Shown in pieces: positions 1-8,652 of a stretch of 36,470 nt of DNA. How positions within the stretch are numbered: position 1 is the stretch's first letter; each line of letters opens with the position of its first letter. The DNA is taken from positions 1 to 36,470 of the forward strand of contig JAURWD010000069.1 of assembly GCA_030655145.1 (NCBI GenBank), read 5' to 3'. Below the pieces are notes generated by a model that made no database searches, was not told the origin of the DNA, and worked only from the letters and a program-made list of their open reading frames with translations. The stretch comes from Ferruginibacter sp. (GTDB taxonomy: Bacteria > Bacteroidota > Bacteroidia > Chitinophagales > Chitinophagaceae). The translations under genes and the position numbers were made by a program.

Positions 1-943
1 AAATGGCTTTCCAGGTATCTTCCATTTTATTTTCCGGAACAAAAATTCTCCGAACCCCGGTACAACGCTGGCCTGCCTTAAGCGTCATTTCCCGGCGCAC
101 TTCTTTCACAAAAATATCCCACTCAGGCATACCCGGCGCCACGTCTTCGCCAAGCACCATACAATTCAGGCTGTCCGCTTCCATGGTAAATGAAACGGAT
201 TCTTTTAAGATAACCGGGTTTGATTTTAAGAGAAGACCCGTGGCAGCAGACCCGGTAAAGCTGACAACATCCTGTGAAGTAACATGACTCAAAAGATCGC
301 CAGCACTACCGCAGAGCAATTGCAGCGCACCATTGGGCAAAATGCCGGAGGCTATAATTTTTTTTACGACCGCTTCGGTCAGAAAGGAGGTAACACTGGC
401 AGGTTTTACAATCGCCGGCATACCAGCAAGCAAATTGACGGCTATTTTCTCCAACATCCCCCAAACGGGGAAGTTGAAAGCATTGATATGAATGGCTACA
501 CCTTCCTTTGGAACCAGGATATGCGTACCCATGAACGTATGTTCTTTTCCAAGATCGTGACTTTCGCCATCGATACAAAAAGTTGTATCCGGAAGTTTTC
601 GGCGCAGTGAGGCGTTTGCAAACAGGTTACCTATACCGCCTTCAATGTCTACCCAACTGTCGGCCCTTGTAGCACCGGTTCGATAGCTTAATTGGTAAAA
701 TTCCTCGAGGTGTTCGCGGAGATAGAAAGCGAGCGCCTTTAGCATTCTGCCCCGTTCATGAAAGCTCATTTTCCGCAGGGCGGGATTTCCCACTTTGCGG
801 GCATAGTCGGTAATGGCAGCAAAATCCAATCCGTTGGTGGTCGCATTTGCAAAATGTTCACCGGTTACTGCATCGTATAGTTTCTGCCCTTCTCCATCGC
901 CTGTGATCCAGTCGCCCGTAACATAATTTCCTAATTTCTGCAT
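1..943 (-). CDS. paaZ: PaaZ, bifunctional oxepin-CoA hydrolase / semialdehyde dehydrogenase (C-terminus outside window)
   Basis: PaaZ hydrolyses oxepin-CoA in the aerobic phenylacetyl-CoA pathway and oxidises the resulting semialdehyde. I translated the minus strand from the ATG at 943 (protein begins MQKLGNYVTGDW). The 314 visible codons are the aldehyde dehydrogenase half. They include the PaaZ-type segment IHINAFNFPVWG, a glycine motif (SFTGSAATG), the catalytic glutamate in MEADSLN at about residue 255 and the nucleophilic cysteine in KAGQRCTG at about 294; E. coli PaaZ has E256 and C295. The C-terminal MaoC-like hydratase half would lie left of base 1, so I cannot tell whether it is present. 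If it is absent, this would be a plain aldehyde dehydrogenase. A weak -7-like element (TAGCTTTA) lies at 961-968. No other paa gene is visible. Confidence 0.88.
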   Translation of the reverse strand, partial: MQKLGNYVTGDWITGDGEGQKLYDAVTGEHFANATTNGLDFAAITDYARKVGNPALRKMSFHERGRMLKALAFYLREHLEEFYQLSYRTGATRADSWVDIEGGIGNLFANASLRRKLPDTTFCIDGESHDLGKEHTFMGTHILVPKEGVAIHINAFNFPVWGMLEKIAVNLLAGMPAIVKPASVTSFLTEAVVKKIIASGILPNGALQLLCGSAGDLLSHVTSQDVVSFTGSAATGLLLKSNPVILKESVSFTMEADSLNCMVLGEDVAPGMPEWDIFVKEVRREMTLKAGQRCTGVRRIFVPENKMEDTWKAI

Positions 944-1050
944 TGCGATCGTATATGTTATAAAGCTACAGAATGAAACGAAAAAGCAGCATTATTCTTC
1001 AGCAGGAAACGAATTCTGTAAAATTGCCGTGTGCTACGAAGGATGTACGT

Positions 1051-1080
1051 AAAATAAAAAAGCAGGCCGTTAGACCTGCT
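1051..1080 (-). terminator. Rho-independent terminator of adk
   Basis: The arms AGCAGG (1061-1066) and CCTGCT (1075-1080) form a 6-bp stem with an 8-base loop. Read on the minus strand the stem is followed by a T-rich run complementary to 1051-1060. It begins 24 bases after the adk stop codon. Confidence 0.7.
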
Positions 1081-1103
1081 TTGATTAATGGTATAAAATA
1101 AAT

Positions 1104-1685
1104 TTAAGCGACTAATACTTCATCGATCTCTTTACACAATCCTTCAAAAATTTCATCAACATTGCCTTCGCCTTTAACGGAAACAACTTTTCCAAATTTC
1201 TGATAGTAATCTGCAACTGCCGCAGTTTTATTGTGATATTCCGCGATCCTCGCCCTGATCACACCCTCATTGTTATCATCGCTTCTGCCGCTGGTCATTC
1301 CGCGTTTCAACAAACGGCTTACAAGTTCTTCCTCACTCACCTGCATAGCGATCATTTTATTGATGCCCGTATTTTTCAACTCAAGCAGTCGGTCCAACGC
1401 TTCAGCCTGGGCAGAAGTGCGGGGGAAGCCGTCAAATAAAAATCCTTTTGCTTGTGGATTAGATTCAAGTGCCGAGCTGATCATACCTATTACTACTTCA
1501 TCAGGTACCAATTGACCGCGATCCATCAATTTTTTTGCCTCCAAACCCAGCACTGTTTGGCTGGCAATTTCCGACCTGAGGAGGTCGCCTGTACTCAGGT
1601 GTTTGAGTCCGTACTTCCGAATAAGTTTTTCACTTTGTGTACCTTTGCCACTGCCGGGGGGGCCAAAGAGAATTAAATTCAACAT
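1104..1685 (-). CDS. adk: Adenylate kinase
   Basis: Cytoplasmic adenylate kinase (ATP + AMP to 2 ADP), 193 residues from the ATG at 1685. A longer open frame extends to 1796, but its extra 37 residues resemble no kinase and cover the promoter, so I chose the internal ATG directly before the P-loop. The P-loop GPPGSGKGT is at residues 8-16, followed by the AMP-binding stretch STGDLLR and the segment GFLFDGFPRT. The lid is the short form (GRSDDNNE) without the zinc-finger insertion, as expected in Bacteroidota, and this accounts for the length. The gene is divergent from msrB and is probably transcribed from the -7 element at 1714-1721. Confidence 0.97.
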   Translation of the reverse strand: MLNLILFGPPGSGKGTQSEKLIRKYGLKHLSTGDLLRSEIASQTVLGLEAKKLMDRGQLVPDEVVIGMISSALESNPQAKGFLFDGFPRTSAQAEALDRLLELKNTGINKMIAMQVSEEELVSRLLKRGMTSGRSDDNNEGVIRARIAEYHNKTAAVADYYQKFGKVVSVKGEGNVDEIFEGLCKEIDEVLVA

Positions 1686-1713
1686 AGTGCTCGCTTGCCT
1701 TTTGGTAAAGAAA

Positions 1714-1721
1714 CAAATATA
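1714..1721 (-). promoter_or_regulatory. -7 promoter element of adk
   Basis: Read on the minus strand this is TATATTTG, an exact fit to the Bacteroidota -7 consensus TAnnTTTG, 28 bases before the adk ATG. I see no convincing -33 TTTG at the usual distance. Confidence 0.5.
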
Positions 1722-1829
1722 ATATAGGATCATTAAAAATCGTTTAATAATCTTCCCCAACCTTTGAAAGATATTAACCTGGCAAGGTTTTGACAAACAA
1801 CTATATTCTCTCTAAAATGTTTCTCCGGA

Positions 1830-2381
1830 ATGACTAGAATAATCCAGATCCTCGTGGCAGCAGGAATGTTTTTTACAGGTTGTAATACCAATCAACACCA
1901 TACAAAAGACACGATCATGACCCCAGCGAAACCCCAACCTGGCCATTACTCCAAAACCGATACGGCCAAGCTGAATTTGTCCGACGAGGAATGGAAAAAG
2001 GCGTTGCCGGCAGATGTTTATAATATAGCCCGGGAGAAAGGCACCGAACGGGCTTTTACCGGGAAATACAATTTGCATAAAGATACTGGCACTTATTACT
2101 GCGCAGCTTGTGGTAACCCGCTGTTTAACAGCAATGGCAAGTTCGAAAGCAGTTGTGGCTGGCCGAGTTTTTTTGAACCAATCACGAAAGGAAGCCTCAT
2201 CTACGCTCCTGATAACTCGCACGGAATGCAACGCACAGAAGTAAATTGTGGGAGATGCAAAGCCCACCTTGGTCACGTATTTGAAGATGGGCCTCCACCA
2301 ACCGGTTTAAGGTATTGTATCAATTCGGTTATCCTCGATTTTGAAGCGGCTAAAAAAGCCGGCGAACAATATGGCAAATAA
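1830..2381 (+). CDS. msrB: Peptide-methionine (R)-S-oxide reductase, lipoprotein form
   Basis: MsrB reduces methionine-R-sulfoxide in damaged proteins. The 183-residue protein opens with a lipoprotein signal (hydrophobic stretch ending FFTGC, lipid-anchored Cys18), so it probably acts in the periplasm attached to a membrane rather than in the cytoplasm. The single MsrB domain begins near residue 50. Zinc is bound by two CxxC pairs (C91/C94 and C140/C143), the catalytic cysteine is C163 in the RYCIN motif, and a further cysteine (C109 in SSCGWPSF) is present. The start at 1830 is the ATG that gives a complete signal sequence. The gene is followed by a terminator at 2410-2437, so it appears to be a single-gene unit. 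Confidence 0.95.
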   Translation: MTRIIQILVAAGMFFTGCNTNQHHTKDTIMTPAKPQPGHYSKTDTAKLNLSDEEWKKALPADVYNIAREKGTERAFTGKYNLHKDTGTYYCAACGNPLFNSNGKFESSCGWPSFFEPITKGSLIYAPDNSHGMQRTEVNCGRCKAHLGHVFEDGPPPTGLRYCINSVILDFEAAKKAGEQYGK

Positions 2382-2409
2382 GTGAACTTGATAAATCATC
2401 TATCCCTTT

Positions 2410-2437
2410 GGGCTCCTACTATTGAGGAGCTCTTTTT
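2410..2437 (+). terminator. Rho-independent terminator after msrB
   Basis: GGGCTCCT (2410-2417) pairs with AGGAGCTC (2425-2432) to give an 8-bp stem with one G-U pair and a 7-base loop, followed by TTTTT. Confidence 0.75.
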
Positions 2438-2506
2438 ATTTAAGCAGTCTTCTATTTTGGGTAGCTGCCTGTTTTTTTGCACCTTCATTTAAACAAACTT
2501 CATTTG

Positions 2507-5500
2507 ATGAGAAAATCTTGTATCCTGCTGGTCCTCCTGGCTACTGTACTGTTTTGCAATGCCCAAAAAATTACAACCGAACACTTCCGAAATTTTAAGC
2601 CCCGGAACATTGGCCCTGCGGGGATGAGCGGACGAGTTACTGCCGTAGATGCGTTACACACCAACCCCGATCTGATTTACCTGGGTACAGCTTCCGGCGG
2701 CGTTTGGAAAACAGAAAACGGGGGAAGCAGCTGGAACCCGGTTTTTGATGAACAGCCCATTCTAAATATTGGTGCTGTTGCACTTCAACAGTCGAACCCT
2801 GCAGTTGTTTGGGCAGGTACCGGTGAAGGAAACCCACGAAATTCCATCAACCTGGGAGAGGGTGTCTACAAGAGTTTAGATGCAGGAAAAACGTGGAAAC
2901 TAATGGGACTCGAAAAAACCAGGAACATCCATCGCATTATCATCGATCCCGATAATCCCAATACCGTCTATGTTGCGGCTATCGGTAATCCATATGCAGA
3001 ACATCCCGAGCGAGGAGTTTATAAGACTACCGATGGCGGAGACTCGTGGAAACTGATCCTTCATACGAACGACAGCAGCGGCTGTGCTGAAATGGTTATG
3101 GATCCAACCAATCCTAATAAACTGATCGCAAACATGTGGCAACATCGACGGACGCCCTATAGTTTTAAAAGTGGTGGGCCGGGAAGTGGATTATACCTCA
3201 CACTCGATGGAGGCAAGACCTGGAAAAAACTAGGTAAAAAAGAAGGATTGCCGGAAGGTGATTATGGTCGTATCGGGCTCGACATTTCCGGGAACCAGCC
3301 AGCCACTATATATGCACTGATTGAGGCTACAAAAAACGGGCTCTACAAAACAGACGATGGAGGTGATAAATGGGAGCTTGTGAACAGCAAAGCGACCGAC
3401 GTAACAAATCGCCCTTTTTATTTCCAGGATATTCGGGTTGATCCAATGAACGAGAATCGCCTGTATAATATTAACCAGACGATCAGCATGAGCGAGGATG
3501 GCGGTAAAACTTTTAAAACCATCATACCATATTATGGCATTCATCCGGATCACCACGCTTTTTGGATCCATCCCACAAACCCAAATTTTATCATCGATGG
3601 AAATGATGGAGGAATTGGTATCAGCCGCGATCGTGGCCGCACCTGGAAATTTGATGAGCAACTTCCTGTTGGGCAGTTTTACCACATAAATGTCGATAAT
3701 GAAATCCCTTACCATATCATGGGAGGAATGCAGGATAATGGTAGCTGGCGAGGGCCGGCATATACCTGGATGGATGGTGGAATCAAAAACTATTTCTGGG
3801 ACAATTTGTGGGGAGGTGATGGGTTTGATGTAGCGCCTGATCCGCAGGATGCCAATTGGGTGTATGCCATGGCACAAAAGGGTGAACTGGGTCGCTACAA
3901 CACCGCAACCGGCGAGCAAAACAGTTTGCAGCCTCCGATGCCCGACCTTAAAACCAGGTTGCGCTTCAATTGGAATGCAGCTTTTGCGCTTTCTCCAAAA
4001 GATCCCAATACCATTTATTACGGAAGCCAGTTCCTGCATAAAAGCACTAACAAAGGATTTACCTGGGAGATCATCTCCGGCGATTTGACAACCAATAATC
4101 CAGCGGAGCAAAAACAAGATGAAAACGGTGGACTTTCTGTTGACATCACCGGGGCAGAGAACTTCAACACCATCCTGGTTATTGAACCTTCGCAAAAAGA
4201 TGAGAATGTGATCTGGGTTGGCACCGATGATGGTAACGTGCAGCTTAGCAGGGATGGAGGGAAAACCTTTACGAATTTTCGGGGTAAAATTTCGGGTATG
4301 CCTGTCGGCGCCTGGGTAGCGCAGATCAAAGCAAGCCGGTATAACGCAGGAGAGGCTTTCGTGGTTTGTAACGACTACCGCCGCGGCGATTTCAAACCCT
4401 ATATTTTCAGAACCAAAAACTTTGGACAGACCTGGGAGTCAATGGTCAACGACAAAAGAGTGAAAGGATATGCGCTCTGCGTACTGCAGGATCCGGTAGT
4501 GCCGGAACTTATTTTTGCCGGAACCGAACAGGGCCTTTGGGTGAGCTTCGACAACGGTGGTAGTTTTCAACAATGGAAAAATGGCTATCCTTCTGTATCA
4601 ACTTATGACCTGGTCATACAGGAGCGGGAAGCCGATCTTTGCATCGCAACATTCGGCAGGGCGCTTTTTATATTGGATGATATTCGCCCATTAAGAAACC
4701 TGGCGGCTGGTAAAAATGGATTGGGCAATAAAAAACTCACGGTTTTCGAAGCCCCTGTGGCTTATCAGGCACAGTTTAAAAATAAATCGGGTTACGACTA
4801 CAGCACCTGGGGACTTTACGAGGGAGAAAATAAACGGCGGGGTGCTTCTTATTCTTTCTTTATTCAGCCACCGCTAAAAGGAGATACTTCGAAACCAAAA
4901 GCAGATTCGGTTTCGGTAAAGATCTTCAATGAACAAAACGAGGCTGTTCGCAACTTTAAACTAAAAGCGGATACGGGTTTCAACCGGGCGTTTTGGGGGT
5001 TTGATACGAAAGGTCTTCGCCAGCCGGGCTCAGCAAAGCCGAAAGCGAATTCCCCTGAACCTGCCGGCGGCATGCCTGCTTTTCCTGGAAAATATAAATT
5101 GGTGATCTCGCTTGGAAAGGAAATGGATTCAACCGGGGTAGAAGTCAAAGCGGATCCAAATGTACCTGCATCAAAACAAGTTTACGATGCAAAAGGAGCT
5201 GCGCTGAAGCGCCTGGAAACAAGTTTTAATAAGGTTGTCGAAATTACCGATCGACTCACGGACGCAGAAGAGATCATCAGCAAGCTGGAAGCACAATTAA
5301 AGAATGTTGAAGGCAAGGGGGCGGATAGTTTACGCAAGTCTGGCAAAGCGATGACCGACTCTCTCAAAAAAATAAGAAATTTTATTTTTGGAACGCCACA
5401 GGAAAAGCAGGGTTACGGTTCTCCATTTGAAATCACGGTCAATGAAAGATTGCGGGAAGCAAGAGGTGAGATCGTGCGAAAAAACAAAATTCCGGACGCC

Positions 5501-5656
5501 CAGGAATTCAAAGGAATTGAAATGGCCGAGTCACTTGTAAAAGAACTTGTGCTGAAAACGAACCAGTTTTTCAATACCCACTGGAAGAATTATCAAAAGC
5601 TGGCGCAAGCGAACCCACTCACGCTATTCAAAGAATATCCTCCGTTACAGGAGTAG
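2507..5656 (+). CDS. Secreted sortilin/BNR-repeat beta-propeller protein
   Basis: A 1049-residue exported protein of unknown substrate. I start at the ATG at 2507 because it gives a clean signal peptide (MRKSCILLVLLATVLFCNA, cleavage before Q); the ORF extends upstream to 2477. Most of the first 700 residues are beta-propeller blades with about eleven Asp-box motifs of the form S/T-x-D-x-G-x-[ST]-[WF], such as LDGGKTW, DDGGDKW and RDGGKTF. This matches the VPS10/sortilin-type and exo-sialidase-like families common in Bacteroidota. After the propellers comes a beta-rich segment resembling a FlgD-type Ig domain (near KIFNEQNEAVRNF) and then a charged helical C-terminal part. I see no type IX sorting signal. 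Annotation as a glycosidase would be unsafe. Transcription ends at the strong terminator at 5682-5716. Confidence 0.85.
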   Translation: MRKSCILLVLLATVLFCNAQKITTEHFRNFKPRNIGPAGMSGRVTAVDALHTNPDLIYLGTASGGVWKTENGGSSWNPVFDEQPILNIGAVALQQSNPAVVWAGTGEGNPRNSINLGEGVYKSLDAGKTWKLMGLEKTRNIHRIIIDPDNPNTVYVAAIGNPYAEHPERGVYKTTDGGDSWKLILHTNDSSGCAEMVMDPTNPNKLIANMWQHRRTPYSFKSGGPGSGLYLTLDGGKTWKKLGKKEGLPEGDYGRIGLDISGNQPATIYALIEATKNGLYKTDDGGDKWELVNSKATDVTNRPFYFQDIRVDPMNENRLYNINQTISMSEDGGKTFKTIIPYYGIHPDHHAFWIHPTNPNFIIDGNDGGIGISRDRGRTWKFDEQLPVGQFYHINVDNEIPYHIMGGMQDNGSWRGPAYTWMDGGIKNYFWDNLWGGDGFDVAPDPQDANWVYAMAQKGELGRYNTATGEQNSLQPPMPDLKTRLRFNWNAAFALSPKDPNTIYYGSQFLHKSTNKGFTWEIISGDLTTNNPAEQKQDENGGLSVDITGAENFNTILVIEPSQKDENVIWVGTDDGNVQLSRDGGKTFTNFRGKISGMPVGAWVAQIKASRYNAGEAFVVCNDYRRGDFKPYIFRTKNFGQTWESMVNDKRVKGYALCVLQDPVVPELIFAGTEQGLWVSFDNGGSFQQWKNGYPSVSTYDLVIQEREADLCIATFGRALFILDDIRPLRNLAAGKNGLGNKKLTVFEAPVAYQAQFKNKSGYDYSTWGLYEGENKRRGASYSFFIQPPLKGDTSKPKADSVSVKIFNEQNEAVRNFKLKADTGFNRAFWGFDTKGLRQPGSAKPKANSPEPAGGMPAFPGKYKLVISLGKEMDSTGVEVKADPNVPASKQVYDAKGAALKRLETSFNKVVEITDRLTDAEEIISKLEAQLKNVEGKGADSLRKSGKAMTDSLKKIRNFIFGTPQEKQGYGSPFEITVNERLREARGEIVRKNKIPDAQEFKGIEMAESLVKELVLKTNQFFNTHWKNYQKLAQANPLTLFKEYPPLQE

Positions 5657-5681
5657 AAATTTGAATTCACCGATCTAAATG

Positions 5682-5716
5682 AAAACCTGCCGGACTCAAT
5701 TCGGCAGGTTTTTTTT
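5682..5716 (+). terminator. Rho-independent terminator after the beta-propeller gene
   Basis: AAAACCTGCCG (5682-5692) pairs perfectly with CGGCAGGTTTT (5702-5712) around a 9-base loop, with a continuous T run through 5716. Confidence 0.9.
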
Positions 5717-5769
5717 CTGTCGCAGCGAATCCAGTTACTTTTGCTCTTTAATATATATAATTGAAAAAA

Positions 5770-7032
5770 ATGGCGCCGAAGCTCAGTAAACTCGCGGAAA
5801 CCCTCATTGGCTCAGAAATCGTAAAGCTGGGGGCAGACATAAAGGAAAAAATAAGACTTGGAGATAAGATTTACAACTACACCATTGGAGATTTCGACAG
5901 CTCAGTATTTCCGATCCCGAAGGAGCTGGAAACTGAGATCATAGCTGCATATCAAGATCATCATACTACTTACCCGCCAGCAGAGGGTATCGCAAGCTTA
6001 CGCACGGCTGTAGCAAACTTTATTGAACGCGGGCAGGGCCTCCGCTTTGAATCCAATGAAATTTTAATTGCTGCTGGTGGTCGCCCCCTGATCTATACTG
6101 CCTATCGTGCGATTGTCGATAAAGGAGATAAGGTGATCTATGCTGTTCCGAGCTGGAATAACAATCATTACGTTCATTTTACCGAAGGTGAGCATGTGGT
6201 GATTGAAAGTAAGCTGGAAAATAACTTTATGCCCATTGCTGCTGATTTGGAAGCACACCTGGATGGGGCGGTGTTGCTTGCACTTTGTTCACCCCTAAAT
6301 CCTACCGGAACAACCTTCACCCGCGAGGAGCTTGAAAAGATCTGCACGCTTGTCGTAGACGAGAACAAAAAAAGAGGCGCAAATGCAAAAAAGTTATATG
6401 TGATTTACGACCAAATATATTGGACACTGACATATGGTGATATTGAACATCATGACCCCGTCTCTGTCAATCCGGCCATGAAGGAGTTTACAATTTATAT
6501 AGACGGCATCAGCAAATCATTTGCATCTACAGGCGTAAGAGTTGGTTGGGCGCTAGGTCCATCTTTCCTCATAGAAAAAATGAAAGCAATTAATAGTCAT
6601 CTAGGGGCTTGGGCGCCAATGGCGGAGCAAAATGCGGTGGCAAAATACCTTATGAAAGAAGAAGCCATTACAGCCTTCTTCGATAAATTCAAGTTTGCCT
6701 TGCAAGAGCGGCTGGTACGTATTTATGAAGGATTCAAGGCCTTGAAAGCGGCAGGTCACGACGTAGATGCGGTGGCACCTCAAGCTGCCATTTACCTCAC
6801 AGTTCAAATTAATTTAGCCGGCAAACAACAGCCTGATGGAACTGTGCTTGCAGACCAGGCCGCAGTAACTTCCTATATGTTGAATGAAGCTAAACTTGCA
6901 ATTGTCCCGTTTGCGGCTTTTGGGGCTACCGGGGCAAATAGCTGGTACAGACTAAGTGTTGGTACTTGCCTTGTTCACGAAATTGACGAGATGTTGTTGA
7001 AATTAAAAACGGCGCTTGAAAAGCTGAAGTAG
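5770..7032 (+). CDS. Pyridoxal-phosphate aminotransferase, class I/II
   Basis: A 420-residue fold-type I aminotransferase related to aspartate aminotransferase. Visible motifs include the substrate/cofactor loop YPPAEGIASLR, the CSPLNPTGT segment (conserved Asn), YDQIYW (the PLP-ring Asp-x-x-Tyr pattern) and the Schiff-base lysine at about residue 249 in DGISKSFASTGVRVGW. A C-terminal Arg in WYRLSVGT fits carboxylate binding. The amino-acid substrate cannot be told from sequence. The frame also permits a TTG start at 5761, but I prefer the ATG at 5770. A TATAATTG sequence at 5756-5763 resembles a -7 element and would give an almost leaderless transcript. The gene stands alone after a terminator and converges with a small gene on the other strand. 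Confidence 0.92.
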   Translation: MAPKLSKLAETLIGSEIVKLGADIKEKIRLGDKIYNYTIGDFDSSVFPIPKELETEIIAAYQDHHTTYPPAEGIASLRTAVANFIERGQGLRFESNEILIAAGGRPLIYTAYRAIVDKGDKVIYAVPSWNNNHYVHFTEGEHVVIESKLENNFMPIAADLEAHLDGAVLLALCSPLNPTGTTFTREELEKICTLVVDENKKRGANAKKLYVIYDQIYWTLTYGDIEHHDPVSVNPAMKEFTIYIDGISKSFASTGVRVGWALGPSFLIEKMKAINSHLGAWAPMAEQNAVAKYLMKEEAITAFFDKFKFALQERLVRIYEGFKALKAAGHDVDAVAPQAAIYLTVQINLAGKQQPDGTVLADQAAVTSYMLNEAKLAIVPFAAFGATGANSWYRLSVGTCLVHEIDEMLLKLKTALEKLK

Positions 7033-7056
7033 GGAGAGGAAAAGAGAAAACGAAAA

Positions 7057-7305
7057 TTAGTTTTTGCAGTTCAGAAACACGAAAGGTTTAAGCTCCTGCT
7101 TGTGGATAGTTGTGCGAAGTGTCAACGCTTTATTGATGACCTTGTATTTATTAAGGTCCAGGATCTCATGAGCTGTAACCAGGTTATCGAGTCTTTCGAC
7201 GATGAAAAGCAATTCATGCAACATTTCAACCTCATGCTCAATGGCCTGGGGACTTAGGAGTTCCTGATTGAACAATACCAGCAGATCCCGGTTCATTCTA
7301 TTCAT
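7057..7305 (-). CDS. Small hypothetical helical protein
   Basis: I do not recognise this 82-residue protein. It is predicted mainly helical, rich in Leu/Glu, with no signal peptide, membrane segment or metal-binding motif (core: EHEVEMLHELLFIVERLDN). Two in-frame ATG codons lie at the 5' end (7305 and 7296); I report the longer form. It converges with the aminotransferase, with 24 bases between the stop codons, and has about 200 bases of non-coding DNA upstream. Support comes from the open frame filling the gap and a natural amino-acid composition, not from homology. Confidence 0.5.
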   Translation of the reverse strand: MNRMNRDLLVLFNQELLSPQAIEHEVEMLHELLFIVERLDNLVTAHEILDLNKYKVINKALTLRTTIHKQELKPFVFLNCKN

Positions 7306-7411
7306 TGACTTAAAGTTTGTTGCTTTCCAATTACACTAATAACCAACCATTCCTTTTTTATTAGGACAGCCGCATTGATTCTTTCGGGAAGAACTACAAC
7401 TGGTTAATAAA

Positions 7412-7453
7412 ATGGAGGTGATTAACATGAATGATAGAGCGATTTTAAAATAG
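7412..7453 (+). other. Mini-ORF with perfect Shine-Dalgarno in the gap before the glycosyltransferase gene
   Basis: GGAGGTGAT at 7414-7422 is a nine-base match to the complement of the 16S rRNA 3' end. An ATG follows at 7427 and opens an 8-codon frame (MNDRAILK) ending at 7453. A further in-frame ATG at 7412 would give 13 codons. The rest of the 7306-7515 gap holds nothing I can identify. A leader peptide is possible, but chance is also plausible. Confidence 0.25.
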
Positions 7454-7515
7454 CGTTGCATATCTTGAGATTACTAAATTAAACTATTTCCACTAATAAA
7501 TATTGTATTGCCGCA

Positions 7516-8622
7516 ATGTTCTTGAAAAATATTAACAAGTTTTCTAAGGAAAAGGCGGTTTTAGTAATTCCGCTGGATTGGGGGCTGGGCCACGCTACGC
7601 GGTGTATTCCGTTGATCCAACATCTTCAATCAAGGGGTTTCAAAGTAATTGTTGGCGCAGAGGGGAAGGTGAAGTCGCTGTTGCAACATGAATTTCAACA
7701 ACTTACGTTCCTGGAGCTACCAGGGTACCGGGTTCACTATAGTAAGAATCAGCAACTGCTTCCGCTCACTTTACTACTCCAGGTTCCGAAAGTACTGGCA
7801 ACGATCTACTGGGAACACCAGTGGCTAAAAAAAGCGGCAAGGCAGTTCGACATTCAAGCCATTTTCTCAGATAACCGGTTCGGTCTTTTCCATTCCTTCA
7901 TTCCCACAGTGTTTATCACACACCAACTGGCGATCAAAACAGGAAATTCGTTCACGGAACGCATGGCCCGAAACATCAATTATAAGTTTATCAGGAAATT
8001 TAGCCATTGTTGGGTGCCGGATTTTGAAGGAACCATCAATATGGCCGGTGAGTTATCGCACCCTCAGATACTACCACCAAATTTGCAATATATCGGCGGG
8101 CTGTCCAGGTTTACCAAAGAAGAAATACCAGTTAAATCCGGCCTTCTGATCTTACTTTCTGGCCCGGAACCACAGAGAACCATCTTTGAGCAAATCCTGT
8201 TGAAACAGATAGGCAGCTATAACGGGCAGATAATTTTTGTTCGGGGACTGCCTGGTGATTTTGAAGAACTTTCCCCAATGACCTCAAATCCGCAATTAAA
8301 GATTGTAAATCACATGGCCGCCGATAAATTAGCAGAAGCAATTTCCGGTGCAGAGTGGGTCATTAGTCGCAGCGGATATACCACAGTCATGGATCTCATA
8401 AAACTGCGACAAAAAGCTATCTTGGTTCCTACACCCGCTCAACCAGAACAGGAGTATCTTGCCGATTATCTTCATCAACAAAAGTATTTTTTCGTTGCCG
8501 CACAACATAACTTCAGGCTTAGCTCCGCGCTTGAAGAAGCAGCAAGCTTTCCTTACAATCTTCCCGCTTTTGAAATGGATCTGTACAAAAAGAAAATAGA
8601 CCAATTTGTTGATTCCCTGTAA
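7516..8622 (+). CDS. Glycosyltransferase, family 28 / MurG-like fold
   Basis: A 368-residue GT-B-fold glycosyltransferase of the kind related to MurG. The N-terminal half has the acceptor-side pattern PLDWGLGHATRCIPLI, with the conserved Gly-His near residue 27. The C-terminal half has the nucleotide-sugar-binding region, including SGAEWVISRSGYTTVMDLI and the loop PTPAQPEQEYLADYL, where the donor's phosphates and ribose usually bind. There is no signal peptide and no membrane helix, so it is cytoplasmic or membrane-associated. Donor and acceptor cannot be told. It is the first of three same-strand genes with short gaps, but the exporter and acetyltransferase that follow do not reveal a pathway. 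Confidence 0.85.
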   Translation: MFLKNINKFSKEKAVLVIPLDWGLGHATRCIPLIQHLQSRGFKVIVGAEGKVKSLLQHEFQQLTFLELPGYRVHYSKNQQLLPLTLLLQVPKVLATIYWEHQWLKKAARQFDIQAIFSDNRFGLFHSFIPTVFITHQLAIKTGNSFTERMARNINYKFIRKFSHCWVPDFEGTINMAGELSHPQILPPNLQYIGGLSRFTKEEIPVKSGLLILLSGPEPQRTIFEQILLKQIGSYNGQIIFVRGLPGDFEELSPMTSNPQLKIVNHMAADKLAEAISGAEWVISRSGYTTVMDLIKLRQKAILVPTPAQPEQEYLADYLHQQKYFFVAAQHNFRLSSALEEAASFPYNLPAFEMDLYKKKIDQFVDSL

Positions 8623-8652
8623 AGCCGTCAACTTTGCGCTTCAAATTAATAA

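Noticed and set aside
3..610. Two overlapping plus-strand frames at the left edge
   Set aside because: They are antisense to the paaZ frame, whose active-site glutamate and cysteine are clear.
1812..2276. 154-codon frame antisense to msrB
   Set aside because: The msrB frame has all zinc and catalytic residues; the antisense frame has no recognisable features.
3230..4195. 321-codon open frame antisense to the beta-propeller gene
   Set aside because: It lies wholly inside a clearly coding gene with repeats and motifs on the other strand. It shows no domain and arises from the codon pattern of the repeats.
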